Notes under the pieces: model-generated
Told to the model about the DNA's origin: nothing
Database searches by the model: none
The model's input: the letters and a program-made list of their open reading frames with translations, nothing else
Assembly: GCA_035559315.1 (NCBI GenBank)
Contig: DATMBJ010000082.1
Location: 1-30,799, forward strand
Direction of reading: 5' to 3'
Length of the DNA: 30,799 nucleotides
Source of the DNA: DATLZM01 sp035559315
GTDB taxonomy: Bacteria > Actinomycetota > UBA4738 > HRBIN12
Made by a program: the position numbers and the translations under genes
Part shown: positions 7,147 through 15,429 of the stretch, piece by piece
How positions within the stretch are numbered: the first letter of the stretch is position 1
Layout of the letters: each line of letters starts with the position of its first letter

Positions 7147-8885
7147 ACGGCCGGGGCGACGTCGTCCGAGCCGAGATCGTCCGCAACGCCCTCACGGCGG
7201 CGGCGGTGGAGATGAGCAAGACGCTCGTGCGCACGGCCCACAACCCCCTGCTGTATGACGTTCAGGACTTCGGGCTGGGGATCGTCTCGGCGGAGGGGCT
7301 CTTGTGGGCGGAGGCCCCGGGGATTACCACGTTCCTGGGCTCGCTCCCCGACACGATCAAGGGCGGCCTCGCGATCCACGGGGAGGAGGGCTTCTCGGAC
7401 GGGGACGTGGTCATCGTGAACGATCCGTACCTGACGGGCACCCACATCTCCGACGTTTGCGTCTACATGCCCGTGTTCCACGGCGACGAACTGGTCGCGT
7501 TCGCGGCGGCCTGCGCCCACTGGGCCGACGTCGGGGGGAAGACCCCGGGGGGCTTCGCGCCGGACTCGACCGACGTGTTCCAGGAGGGGCTCCGGCTCGG
7601 CCACCAGAAGCTGATCCACGCGGGGCGGCCGAACCGGGAACTCTGGGAGGTGATCGAGGCGAACGTCCGCTTCCCCTCGCTCGTGATCGGAGACCTCGAG
7701 GCTCAGATCGCGGCATGTCGGCAGGGCGTCGAGCGCGTGCGCGCGCTCTGTCGGAAGTACGGGGTCGCCGCGGTGCGGGAAGCCATGGACCTCACGGTTC
7801 GGCGGACGGAGGAAGCGATCCGCCGGCAGATCGCCGGCATCCCCGATGGCACCTACCGGGCCCGGGCCCAGCTCGACCCCGACCCACTCTCCGGCGAGCG
7901 GCCGACGATCGCTCTCACCTTCGAGGTCCTCGGGGACCGGATCCGCGTCTCGTTCGAGGGGACGAGCCCCGCGGTGCGGTCGCCGATCAACGAACCTGCC
8001 ATCGGGGCACGGGCGGATCTCCGGGCAGCCCTCAAGGGCCTGCTGATGCCCACGGACCCCTCCAACGAGGGCCACTTCCTGCCCTTCGAGTTCGACCTTC
8101 CCCCAGGGCTGATCGTGAGCCCTGAACCCCCGGCACCGTGCGACTCCTACGGCTACGTCGGCGTTGCGCTCATGGATCTCACGTTCGCGGCGCTCGCACC
8201 CGCGATGCCGGACCGCTGTCCCGCGGGCGGGTACCAGCTCTTCGCGATCTACCTGTACCGGGTGGACCCCGGTCTCGGCCGGCCGTTCGTGTTCATCGAG
8301 CCGATCGACGGGGGGGACGGCGCCCGGCCGTTCGCCGACGGCCCGACCCTGGTGTTCCTGGGCGACGGCGACGTTCGCTGCACGCCGGTCGAGGTCCTGG
8401 AAGCGCGGTACCCGCTCCGCTGCCTCCGCTACGAGTTCCTCCCGGGCGTCGCCGGTCCTGGCCGGTTCCGAGGCGGGCTCGGGGTCCGGCGGGACTTCGA
8501 GGTCCTCGAGGAGGGCACGTACCTCCAGGTCGTGATCGACAGCACGGATGAACCGCTCGCCCGCGGTCTCGCGGGAGGCGGGGACGGCCGGCCCAGCGCC
8601 GTCGTCGTGCGTCCCGGGACGGCCGGAGAGCAGGTGCTCAGGCGGCGGGTGTCAGGCTTCGGCCCCCTGGGGCCGGGCGACGTCGTGAGCGTACGCAGCG
8701 GCGGCGGAGGCGGATGGGGTCCGGCGTCGGCCCGCGATCCGGAACTCGTAGCCCAGGACGTCAGGGACGGGTTCCTGACGGCCGAGGAGGCCCGCTCGAT
8801 CTATCGGGTAGCCGTGGTGCGATCCGACGGCTCGTGGGACGTGGACCGTGGGGCGACGGACCGGCTCCGGTCGGCCGATGGGTGA
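7143..8885 (+). CDS. hyuB: Hydantoinase/oxoprolinase subunit B (HyuB)
   Basis: A 580-residue HyuB subunit, partner of HyuA in ATP-dependent ring opening (hydantoin to N-carbamoyl amino acid, or related substrates). Landmarks: start region EIVRNALTAAAVEMSKTLVR, HNPLLYDVQDFGLGI, the strongly conserved GDVVIVNDPYLTGTHISDV, CAHWADVGGKTPGGFAPDSTD, then late motifs GGDGARPFADG, GVAGPGRFRGGLGVRRDFEV and the C-terminal glycine-rich RSGGGGGWGPA. Length is normal for the family. The ATG at 7143 lies in ATGA shared with the hyuA stop; longer in-frame extensions into hyuA are rejected. The gene ends 4 nt from the convergent pucR stop, and both stops lie in the palindrome TGAGCGCTCA. No transporter or N-carbamoylase follows directly. 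Confidence 0.93.
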   Translation: MNGRGDVVRAEIVRNALTAAAVEMSKTLVRTAHNPLLYDVQDFGLGIVSAEGLLWAEAPGITTFLGSLPDTIKGGLAIHGEEGFSDGDVVIVNDPYLTGTHISDVCVYMPVFHGDELVAFAAACAHWADVGGKTPGGFAPDSTDVFQEGLRLGHQKLIHAGRPNRELWEVIEANVRFPSLVIGDLEAQIAACRQGVERVRALCRKYGVAAVREAMDLTVRRTEEAIRRQIAGIPDGTYRARAQLDPDPLSGERPTIALTFEVLGDRIRVSFEGTSPAVRSPINEPAIGARADLRAALKGLLMPTDPSNEGHFLPFEFDLPPGLIVSPEPPAPCDSYGYVGVALMDLTFAALAPAMPDRCPAGGYQLFAIYLYRVDPGLGRPFVFIEPIDGGDGARPFADGPTLVFLGDGDVRCTPVEVLEARYPLRCLRYEFLPGVAGPGRFRGGLGVRRDFEVLEEGTYLQVVIDSTDEPLARGLAGGGDGRPSAVVVRPGTAGEQVLRRRVSGFGPLGPGDVVSVRSGGGGGWGPASARDPELVAQDVRDGFLTAEEARSIYRVAVVRSDGSWDVDRGATDRLRSADG

Positions 8886-8889
8886 GCGC

Positions 8890-10377
8890 TCAGGGGAGCA
8901 ACCTCGCACGGCACGCGAGCTGCAGCGCCAGCCGCTGGTCGGGATCGGAAGGGTCGACCTCGAGGACCTCGAAGATCCGGCGGATCCGGTACAGCACCGC
9001 GTTGCGGTGCAGGTGGAGCCGGCGGGCGGTCCGGGTGACCGAGCCCTGTTCGTCGAGGTACGTCTGGAGGGTCTTGATCGCCTCCTCCGATCGGCGCGGA
9101 CCGAGGCGCTCGAGCGGTGCGAGGAGGGTGCGAACCGACTCCCGGGCGCTGTCCGACGCGTACCACTCGACGAGCATGCGTCGGAGCCCGACCGCATCGA
9201 ACCCCGCGACCGCGCCGGCTCGCCCACTCGCCCTGGCCGATCCGGCCGCGGCCCGAGCTTCGGCAGCCGATGCCCGGAGCCCGGCGAGGCCGGCGTGGAC
9301 GCCTCCCACCCCGGCGACGGGGCCCAGGCCCGGGAAGCGGTCGCGGATGAGGCCGACCACTCGCTCCATGAGCTCGATCATGGTTCTCACCGCCGAGGCT
9401 CCGGGATCGCGGGGGAAGGTGCGCACCAACAGGAGGGCGGATCCGGAACGGGCCAAGTTCCAGGTTCCGCCGCTCGCGCGGGCCAGCCGGAGCGCGAGGT
9501 CCGCGACGGTCTCGGAGAGCTGGAATGCCGAGGGCTCGTCGGGCTGGCCGGAGAGCGGTTCGCCGAGATCGACGTGTCCGACCACGTGCCAGCCGTCCAC
9601 GGGCAGGCCGATGACCCGGGCCCGGTCGAGCAGTCGCATGCTCCGGTCCGCGCTCGCCGCCAAGAGCTCGGTCAGTAGCTCCGCCCGCGAGCGTTCGGGC
9701 AGCTCCTCGGCGCGTCGCAGCGTCGCGAGGGAACCGGCGACCGCGTGCGCGGCCAGGGAGAGCACCAGCGTGGCCTCGGGGTCGCGCCCGCCGGAGGTGG
9801 GCGCGGAGAACCAGGCCACGCGCTCGCCGAGCACCACGACGGGGACGGAGATCTCGTCGGGCCCCGCGGGTCCGACGCGCACCGGCCTGCCGAGACACCG
9901 GCTGGCCGCGGTGGCCACCGCTTCGAGATCGGCCCCCTCAGCCGCCTCCAGGAGCTCTTCGAGCCCCGCCTCGATCCGGGCGAGGGCGGCCTGGGCCCCT
10001 CGGAGGATCTCGCGGCCCAGCGCGGCGGCGAGCCCGCCGAGATCGGTACCTTCGGGGACGGCGACGAGGGCGATGTGGGCTCGCTCAGCGAGGGCCGCGG
10101 CTGTCGTGGAGACCGATCTGGCCCAGGGCTCCAGGATCGCCAGGCACGCAGCCGCGCGTGCTGCAGCACGGCGCACCGCCACGTCGAACCGGTACGTCGG
10201 GGCTGCCCGGGAAGCGGTTCTCCCGATGATCACGAAGGAGCCGCGGCCCGCCCAGGCGAGGTCGTCGAGGTCCTCCGCCAGAGCCACGTCGCGCACCTCG
10301 CTGTCGAGCCCCGAGGGGCCGAGCGGCGAGATCCCCCGGAGGGAGGCGGTGGAGAGGAGGTCACGCACCGTCGGCAC
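8890..10377 (-). CDS. PucR-family transcriptional regulator
   Basis: A 495-residue regulator of the PucR/CdaR type. The N-terminal ~120 residues (PTVRDLL, then the SFVIIG segment) match the PucR ligand-sensing domain known from purine catabolism regulators. The middle is a degenerate GGDEF-like region, and the last ~65 residues form the family helix-turn-helix: TLQTYLDEQGSVTRTARRL followed by HLHRNAVLYRIRRI. Regulators of this type commonly control purine, allantoin, hydantoin or amino-acid degradation and usually activate neighbouring operons. It is encoded opposite to both halves of the cluster, tail to tail with hyuB and head to head with the racemase gene. Start is GTG at 10377; an inverted repeat begins 8 nt upstream, so autoregulation is likely. 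Its effector is probably the transported or degraded compound (inference). Confidence 0.9.
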   Translation of the reverse strand: MPTVRDLLSTASLRGISPLGPSGLDSEVRDVALAEDLDDLAWAGRGSFVIIGRTASRAAPTYRFDVAVRRAAARAAACLAILEPWARSVSTTAAALAERAHIALVAVPEGTDLGGLAAALGREILRGAQAALARIEAGLEELLEAAEGADLEAVATAASRCLGRPVRVGPAGPDEISVPVVVLGERVAWFSAPTSGGRDPEATLVLSLAAHAVAGSLATLRRAEELPERSRAELLTELLAASADRSMRLLDRARVIGLPVDGWHVVGHVDLGEPLSGQPDEPSAFQLSETVADLALRLARASGGTWNLARSGSALLLVRTFPRDPGASAVRTMIELMERVVGLIRDRFPGLGPVAGVGGVHAGLAGLRASAAEARAAAGSARASGRAGAVAGFDAVGLRRMLVEWYASDSARESVRTLLAPLERLGPRRSEEAIKTLQTYLDEQGSVTRTARRLHLHRNAVLYRIRRIFEVLEVDPSDPDQRLALQLACRARLLP

Positions 10378-10384
10378 GGGATCA

Positions 10385-10413
10385 TTGTGCGTCCTGCGTC
10401 ATCAGGCGCACAA
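10385..10413. promoter_or_regulatory. Inverted-repeat operator between pucR and racemase genes
   Basis: TTGTGCG-T-CCTG at 10385-10396 pairs with CAGGCGCACAA at 10403-10413, giving an 11-bp inverted repeat with one bulged T and a 6-nt centre. It is the only conspicuous dyad in the 108-nt divergent gap and lies 8 nt before the pucR GTG, so it is the best candidate for PucR binding and for shared control of both directions. Confidence 0.6.
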
Positions 10414-10455
10414 CCTAGGGCTGTTTGCACCTCTCCCTGGCTACGGGGTCGCCCG

Positions 10456-10461
10456 TAGGCT
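10456..10461 (+). promoter_or_regulatory. Putative -10 box (TAGGCT) for the racemase-transporter operon
   Basis: TAGGCT fits the TAnnnT pattern, lies 24 nt before the GTG at 10486, and sits inside CCGTAGGCTTC, an 11-mer found again upstream of the secreted propeller gene (19336-19346). No -35 box at normal spacing, which would suit an activator-dependent promoter with the dyad at 10385-10413 upstream. Confidence 0.35.
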
Positions 10462-10485
10462 TCGACGGGAGGCAATGGAGGCGGG

Positions 10486-11241
10486 GTGAGGCGCGTCCGG
10501 ATCGTTACGCCGGTCATCGCCGAAGCGCTTCGTGTGCCTGACGACGTCGCGGGCCTCGCAGGGGCTGGGACCGACGTATCGATCGTGCACGTCGAGCGAG
10601 GGCCCGCGTCCATCGAGTCAGCTTTCGATGCGGCGCTCGCCGCTCCGGAGACCATCGCGAGGGTCCTCGAGGCCGAGCGGGATGGGATCGACGCCGTGGT
10701 CATCGACTGCATGGACGATCCCGCCCTGGAGGCGGCGAGGGAGGTGGCGTCCATCCCGGTGCTCGGCCCGGCGCAGACGTCGATGCACCTGGCGTGCCTG
10801 CTCGGGCATCGCTTCAGCGTGGTGACGGTCCTGGAGCGCTCGGTGCCCCCGTTCGAGGACCTCGCCCGGCGCTACGGCGTGGCGGAGCGACTGGCGTCCG
10901 TGCGGTGGGTCGACGTCCCGGTGTTAGAGCTCGGGCGGGAGCATGAGCGGGTCGTGGGGGATCTCGCCCGGGAGTCGCTGGCGGCGATCGAGCAGGACGG
11001 TGCGCATGTGATCGTGCTCGGATGCACGGGGATGCTCGGGTGCGCCGCCGATCTGCGTGAGGGACTGCGGCGCGCCGGCTACGGGGGCGTGCCGGTGATC
11101 GACCCCCTCCCGGCCACGGTCCGGGTGGCCGAGGCCCTCGTGGCTCTGGGCCTGGCCCACAGCAAGCGGACCTACCCCCGGCCCCCGGCGAAGGCGATCA
11201 CCGGCTACGACTTCGTGGGGTGGCCAAGCGCGCGCGGGTGA
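10486..11241 (+). CDS. Asp/Glu/hydantoin racemase family protein
   Basis: A 251-residue cytosolic protein of the cofactor-independent two-cysteine racemase superfamily (aspartate/glutamate/hydantoin racemases). Both catalytic cysteines are present: Cys75 in VVIDCMDDP and Cys180 in VIVLGCTGMLG, each at the end of a beta strand as in family members. Further support comes from VASIPVLGPAQTSMHLA and the C-terminal PVIDPLPATVRVAEALV. Next to two HyuA genes, 5-substituted hydantoin racemisation is the most natural role: it would let a stereospecific ring-opening enzyme consume both enantiomers. A plain amino-acid racemase is the alternative. The start is GTG at 10486 with a good GGAGG ribosome site just upstream. 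The end overlaps the next gene, which shares a GTGA junction at 11238-11241. Confidence 0.85.
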   Translation: MRRVRIVTPVIAEALRVPDDVAGLAGAGTDVSIVHVERGPASIESAFDAALAAPETIARVLEAERDGIDAVVIDCMDDPALEAAREVASIPVLGPAQTSMHLACLLGHRFSVVTVLERSVPPFEDLARRYGVAERLASVRWVDVPVLELGREHERVVGDLARESLAAIEQDGAHVIVLGCTGMLGCAADLREGLRRAGYGGVPVIDPLPATVRVAEALVALGLAHSKRTYPRPPAKAITGYDFVGWPSARG

Positions 11242-12809
11242 GCGCCGTGCCAGCGCGGATGGGTCTCCGGATGGGCATCGACGTCGGCGGGACGAACACG
11301 GACGCCGTCGTCCTCGACGCCCAGGGCCGTCTCCTGGCGAAGGCGAAGGTCCCCACCACGCCCGACATCATCTCCGGCATCGTCGAGGCGATCCGAGCGG
11401 TCCTGGCGGCCGCAGGAGGGGTCGGAGATCAGATCACCCATGTGATGCTCGGGACGACCCACGCGACGAACGCCCTCCTCGAGCGTCGGAACCTGAACCG
11501 AGTGGCGGTGATCCGCATCGGGAGCCCCGCGACCCACGCCGTCCGGCCGCTGTTCATGTGGCCCGAGGACCTGCGGCGGGCGGTGTCAGCAGGAGAGGCC
11601 ATCGTCGGTGGCGGGATCGAGTTCGACGGGAGGGAGCTGGCGCCGTTCGACCGGGACGCCACCGCGCGTTTCCTAGGGTCGCTCGCGGATGGAGTGGAGG
11701 CCGTGGCCATCACGAGCGTGTTCGCCCCGGTGTCACCGCGGCACGAGCTCGCCGCAGCCGAGGTGGTCGAGAAGGTCCTGCCGGACGCCCACGTCTCGCT
11801 GAGCCACGAGATCGGCTCGATCGGCCTGCTGGAGCGGGAGAACGCCACGGTCCTCAACGCGGCCCTCTTCGGCCTGGCCCGCGAGGTGGCCGCCGCGGTC
11901 AGGAGGGCGCTCGCGAGCGAGGGCCTCGACCCGGTCACCTTCTTCGCGCAGAACGACGGCACGCTGATGGCGCTGGACTTCGCGGTCCGCTACCCCGTCC
12001 TCACGATCGGTAGCGGCCCAGCGAACAGCATCCGGGGGGCCGCGTACCTCACGGGCGTCACCGATGCCATCGTGGCCGATGTGGGGGGCACGTCCACCGA
12101 CATCGGGGTGCTGGTGAAGGGGTTCCCCCGCGAGTCCTCCGCGGGGATCGAGATCGGCGGGGTGGTCACGAACTTCCGGATGCCGGACCTCGTCACGATC
12201 GGCCTGGGTGGTGGCACCGAGGTCCGGGAGGAGGACGGCGAGGTCCGTCTCGGACCGGGGAGCGTTGGCTACCGGCTGACCCGGGAGGCGCTCGTGTTCG
12301 GCGGCGCTACGCCGACCCTCACGGACGCGGCGGTGGCGTGCGGACGGGCCACCCTCGGGAACCCCGCCGGTGTGGAGGCCCATCGACGGCTCCTGGAGGC
12401 CGCGATGGCCCGGAGCGATGCACTGCTCGCGGATGCGATCGATCGGATCAAGGTCGCGAAGGGGGATCGCCCGCTGGTCGTGGTGGGCGGGGGGAGCGTG
12501 CTCGTCCCCGACCGGCTCCCCGGCGTGAGCGAGATCCACCGGCCGGAGCACTACGAGGTCGCGAACGCGATCGGGGCGGCCATCGCCTCCGTGAGCGGCC
12601 AGGTGGACCGGGTGGTGCACCTCGGCCCCGGTGGCAGGGAGGAGGCGATCCGGGAGGCGTGCGATGAGGCCCGCGAGCGGGCGATCGAGGCGGGGGCCGA
12701 CCCCGAGCGGGTGGAGATCGTCGAGATCGAGGAGATCCCTCTCACCTACATGGCCGCGCCCACCGTGCGGATCCGGGTGAAGGCGGCCGGACCCCTCGGA
12801 TGGCCGTGA
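11238..12809 (+). CDS. Hydantoinase/oxoprolinase family protein, short HyuA-type
   Basis: A 523-residue HyuA-like protein from the GTG at 11238. It has the two-domain core (MGIDVGGTNTDAVVLD, GTTHATNALLERRNLNRV, SGPANSIRGAAYLTG, ADVGGTSTDIGVLVKG, TIGLGGGTEVREEDG, VVVGGGSVLVPDRLPG) but lacks the ~190-residue C-terminal domain of the long HyuA at 5071. No HyuB partner is encoded beside it, so it may act alone, share the HyuB at 7143, or do a different ATP-dependent step. The chosen start gives the GTGA overlap used elsewhere in this operon; an in-frame GTG at 11220 would overlap the racemase gene by 22 nt and is the alternative. It is followed after 23 nt by the transporter genes. Substrate unknown. 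Confidence 0.88.
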   Translation: MSAVPARMGLRMGIDVGGTNTDAVVLDAQGRLLAKAKVPTTPDIISGIVEAIRAVLAAAGGVGDQITHVMLGTTHATNALLERRNLNRVAVIRIGSPATHAVRPLFMWPEDLRRAVSAGEAIVGGGIEFDGRELAPFDRDATARFLGSLADGVEAVAITSVFAPVSPRHELAAAEVVEKVLPDAHVSLSHEIGSIGLLERENATVLNAALFGLAREVAAAVRRALASEGLDPVTFFAQNDGTLMALDFAVRYPVLTIGSGPANSIRGAAYLTGVTDAIVADVGGTSTDIGVLVKGFPRESSAGIEIGGVVTNFRMPDLVTIGLGGGTEVREEDGEVRLGPGSVGYRLTREALVFGGATPTLTDAAVACGRATLGNPAGVEAHRRLLEAAMARSDALLADAIDRIKVAKGDRPLVVVGGGSVLVPDRLPGVSEIHRPEHYEVANAIGAAIASVSGQVDRVVHLGPGGREEAIREACDEARERAIEAGADPERVEIVEIEEIPLTYMAAPTVRIRVKAAGPLGWP

Positions 12810-12832
12810 GGTGCACGACGGAGGAGGTCGAG

Positions 12833-14416
12833 ATGCGGCTGGCACGACGGATCGGGTTCTTCGCCGTGTTCGCGCTCGTCGCGGCGGCGTGCGAAGCTCA
12901 GCCGCCGGCCGAAGAGCGACCGGCGAGGGAGGAGACGTTCGTCTACGCGACCACGTCGGAGGCGATCGTCGGTTGGGACCCAGCGACGGAGAACTCCAAC
13001 TCCATACTGCCCCTGAGCAACGTCTACGAGACCCTGACCTTCTACGACCCCGAGACGCAGGACGTCGAGCCCCTCCTCGCCACCGAGTGGTCGACGTCCC
13101 CCGACGGCCTCACGTGGACGTTCAAGGTCCGCCGCGGGGTGAAGTTCCACACGGGCCGGGAGATGACGGCGCGGGATGTGGAGGCGTCGATCGAGCGGAC
13201 CATCGAGCTCGGCCAGGGGGCCGCCTACATCTGGAGCGCGGTACGGTCCATCGAAGCCGTTGACGATGAGACCGTCGTGTTCCGCCTCAAGCACCCCGCG
13301 CCCATCGACCTGATCGCCTCGGCCGGCTACGCCGCCTATATCTACGACACGAAGGTGGAGGGCGTCGAGGACCTCAACGCGTGGTTCGAGGAAGGGAACG
13401 AGACCGGGACCGGCCCTTACCGAGTGGCGGAGTGGAACCCCGGCGAGGAGGTCGAGCTGCGGCTCGAGGCGTTCCCCGACTACTGGCAGGGCTGGGACGG
13501 GCCGCACTACCAGCGTGTCGTCTACCGCGTCGTGCCGGAGGCGACCACCTCCGCCCAGCTCCTCCGCGCCGGCGAGGTCACCTTCGTCCAGCGGATGACC
13601 CCGCAGCTCTTCCAGACCTTCGAGGGCGACCCCGGTTTCGAGACCGTGGAGGGTTCGTCCTGGCAGAACCTCCTGGCCCTCCTCAACACGCGGAAGGGTC
13701 CGCTGGCCGACGTGACCGTGCGTCGGGCCATCTCGTACGCGATCGACTACGAGGGCATCATCTCAGCGCTCCAGGGAGCCGCGGTTCCCTCGAGCGGCGT
13801 GGTCCCGCCCGGGTTGTGGGGCCACTTCGATGATCTGGGGCACGTGCACGATCCGGGTCGGGCGGCGGAGCTCCTGGCCGAGGCGGGATACGGGCCGGGC
13901 GGCGCACCCATGGAACTCGAACTCACCTACACGCAGGGGGACGCCGACGAACAGCTCGTGGCCACGATCATCAAGTCGAACCTCGCGGACCTCAACGTCG
14001 ATGTCAAGGTGCGAGGCCTCCAGTGGCAGACACAGTGGGCGAAGGCGAAGTCGGCGGATCCCCCGGAACGCCAGGACATCTTCATCTTCTACTGGTGGCC
14101 GGACTACGCCGACCCGATCTCCTGGTTCGCGAATCTCTTCCACTGCGAGGACGAGCCGTTCTTCAACCTCTCGTACTACTGCAACCCTCGGCTCGACGAG
14201 ATGATCGATGCGGTCCCGACCTACACGGCGACCGATCGAGAGCGTGCGCTCGCGATGTACCGCGAAATGCAGGAGATCCTGCTCGAGGACATGCCGGCCG
14301 TGTACCTGTACAACCAGAACTACCAGCACACGATGCTCTCCTCCGTGGGCGGTTACCGGATCAACCCGGCGTACCCGAACGTGGTGTTCGCCTACGAGGT
14401 GTTCCCCGAGGAGTGA
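12833..14416 (+). CDS. ABC transporter solute-binding lipoprotein, family 5 (dipeptide type)
   Basis: A 527-residue extracytoplasmic substrate-binding protein of the oligopeptide/nickel (SBP family 5) class. The N-terminus MRLARRIGFFAVFALVAAAC is a lipoprotein signal with lipobox VAAAC, so the mature protein would be tethered to the outer face of the membrane. Family features: YETLTFYDPETQDVEPLLA, DGLTWTFKVRRGVKFH, GTGPYRVAEWNPG, VRRAISYAIDY and the late FYWWPDYADPISW. The ATG at 12833 follows a strong GGAGGAGG ribosome site; an in-frame upstream ATG at 12800 overlaps the previous gene and lacks this. The gene overlaps the first permease by 4 nt (GTGA). In this setting it probably captures the compound degraded by the Hyu proteins or a peptide-like precursor; the specificity is inference. 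Confidence 0.93.
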   Translation: MRLARRIGFFAVFALVAAACEAQPPAEERPAREETFVYATTSEAIVGWDPATENSNSILPLSNVYETLTFYDPETQDVEPLLATEWSTSPDGLTWTFKVRRGVKFHTGREMTARDVEASIERTIELGQGAAYIWSAVRSIEAVDDETVVFRLKHPAPIDLIASAGYAAYIYDTKVEGVEDLNAWFEEGNETGTGPYRVAEWNPGEEVELRLEAFPDYWQGWDGPHYQRVVYRVVPEATTSAQLLRAGEVTFVQRMTPQLFQTFEGDPGFETVEGSSWQNLLALLNTRKGPLADVTVRRAISYAIDYEGIISALQGAAVPSSGVVPPGLWGHFDDLGHVHDPGRAAELLAEAGYGPGGAPMELELTYTQGDADEQLVATIIKSNLADLNVDVKVRGLQWQTQWAKAKSADPPERQDIFIFYWWPDYADPISWFANLFHCEDEPFFNLSYYCNPRLDEMIDAVPTYTATDRERALAMYREMQEILLEDMPAVYLYNQNYQHTMLSSVGGYRINPAYPNVVFAYEVFPEE

Positions 14417-15429
14417 GCCGCTACATCGCGCGACGGGTCGCCCAGGCCGTGCTGGTCGTCGTAGGGGTCGTGCTCCTCACGTTCGTCGTAGCCAGGGTGG
14501 TCCCGGGGGATCCCGCCGCCACCTGGGCGGGACCCCACGCGAAACCGGCACAGATCGAGGCTGCCAGACAGCGACTGGGGCTCGACAGGCCCCTGCCCGT
14601 GCAGGTCGCGCGGTACTTCGCTGGGATCCTCAGGGGCGACTGGGGGGTCTCGGTGCGGACGCGACGGCCGGTGCTCCAAGACCTCGCGGTGCGCGCCCCG
14701 TCCTCGATCCAGCTCGTCGCCGCGGCACTGCTCCTCGCCCTCGTCGTTGGGGTGCCCCTCGGCGTGGTCTCCGCCCGCTGGAGCGGCCGTGCGGTGGATC
14801 GCCTGGTGCGGGTGGGCGCCGTCCTCGGCGTCTCGATGCCGACGTTCTGGCTCGCGCTCATCCTGCAGCTCGTGTTCTTCCAGCGCCTCCGGCTGCTCCC
14901 CGCGGCCGGTCAGTACGACCCGGCGCTCGACTACACGAGCCCGCTCACCGAGTACACCCGGATGCCCGTGGTCGACGCGCTGATCACCGGGAACTGGCCG
15001 GTGCTCCGGAGCGCGCTCGCCCACCTCGTGCTCCCGGCCGTGGTCATCGCCTCCTACCCGATGGGGGTCGTGACCCGCATGGTTCGAGCCTCGGTCCTCG
15101 ACACGGTGAGCGAGGACCACATCCGGATGGTGCGCGCGCTCGGCTTCGGGGAGCGGGCGGTCTACGGGCGGTTCGCGCTCCGGCCCGCCTGGAACCCGGT
15201 TGTCGCGGTGGCAGCCCTGGTCTTCGCGTACTCGCTCGCCAACACGTTCCTCGTCGAGGCGATCTTCAACTGGCCGGGGCTCGGGAGCTACGCCGCGGAC
15301 GCGGTCGCCTCCCTCGACACCCCGGCGATCGTCGGAGTTACGCTGTTCGTCGCGTTCGCCTACGTCGTCGGTAACCTGGTGGTGGATTTGGTGCAGGCTG
15401 CGCTCGACCCGAGGATCCGGCTCCGCTGA
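14413..15429 (+). CDS. ABC transporter permease, DppB/OppB type
   Basis: A 338-residue inner-membrane permease. It starts with the family's SRYIARRVAQAVLVVVGVVL helix, continues with ARVVPGDPA and LGLDRPLPVQVARYF, and has the long periplasmic segment before the core helices. The cytoplasmic coupling motif region reads VRASVLDTVSEDHIRMVRAL followed by GFGERAVYGRFALR. About six membrane helices. The GTG at 14413 overlaps the stop of the binding-protein gene; the frame is open much further upstream but that part is an overlap with no family match. It would form the translocation channel with the next gene product. Confidence 0.93.
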   Translation: MSRYIARRVAQAVLVVVGVVLLTFVVARVVPGDPAATWAGPHAKPAQIEAARQRLGLDRPLPVQVARYFAGILRGDWGVSVRTRRPVLQDLAVRAPSSIQLVAAALLLALVVGVPLGVVSARWSGRAVDRLVRVGAVLGVSMPTFWLALILQLVFFQRLRLLPAAGQYDPALDYTSPLTEYTRMPVVDALITGNWPVLRSALAHLVLPAVVIASYPMGVVTRMVRASVLDTVSEDHIRMVRALGFGERAVYGRFALRPAWNPVVAVAALVFAYSLANTFLVEAIFNWPGLGSYAADAVASLDTPAIVGVTLFVAFAYVVGNLVVDLVQAALDPRIRLR

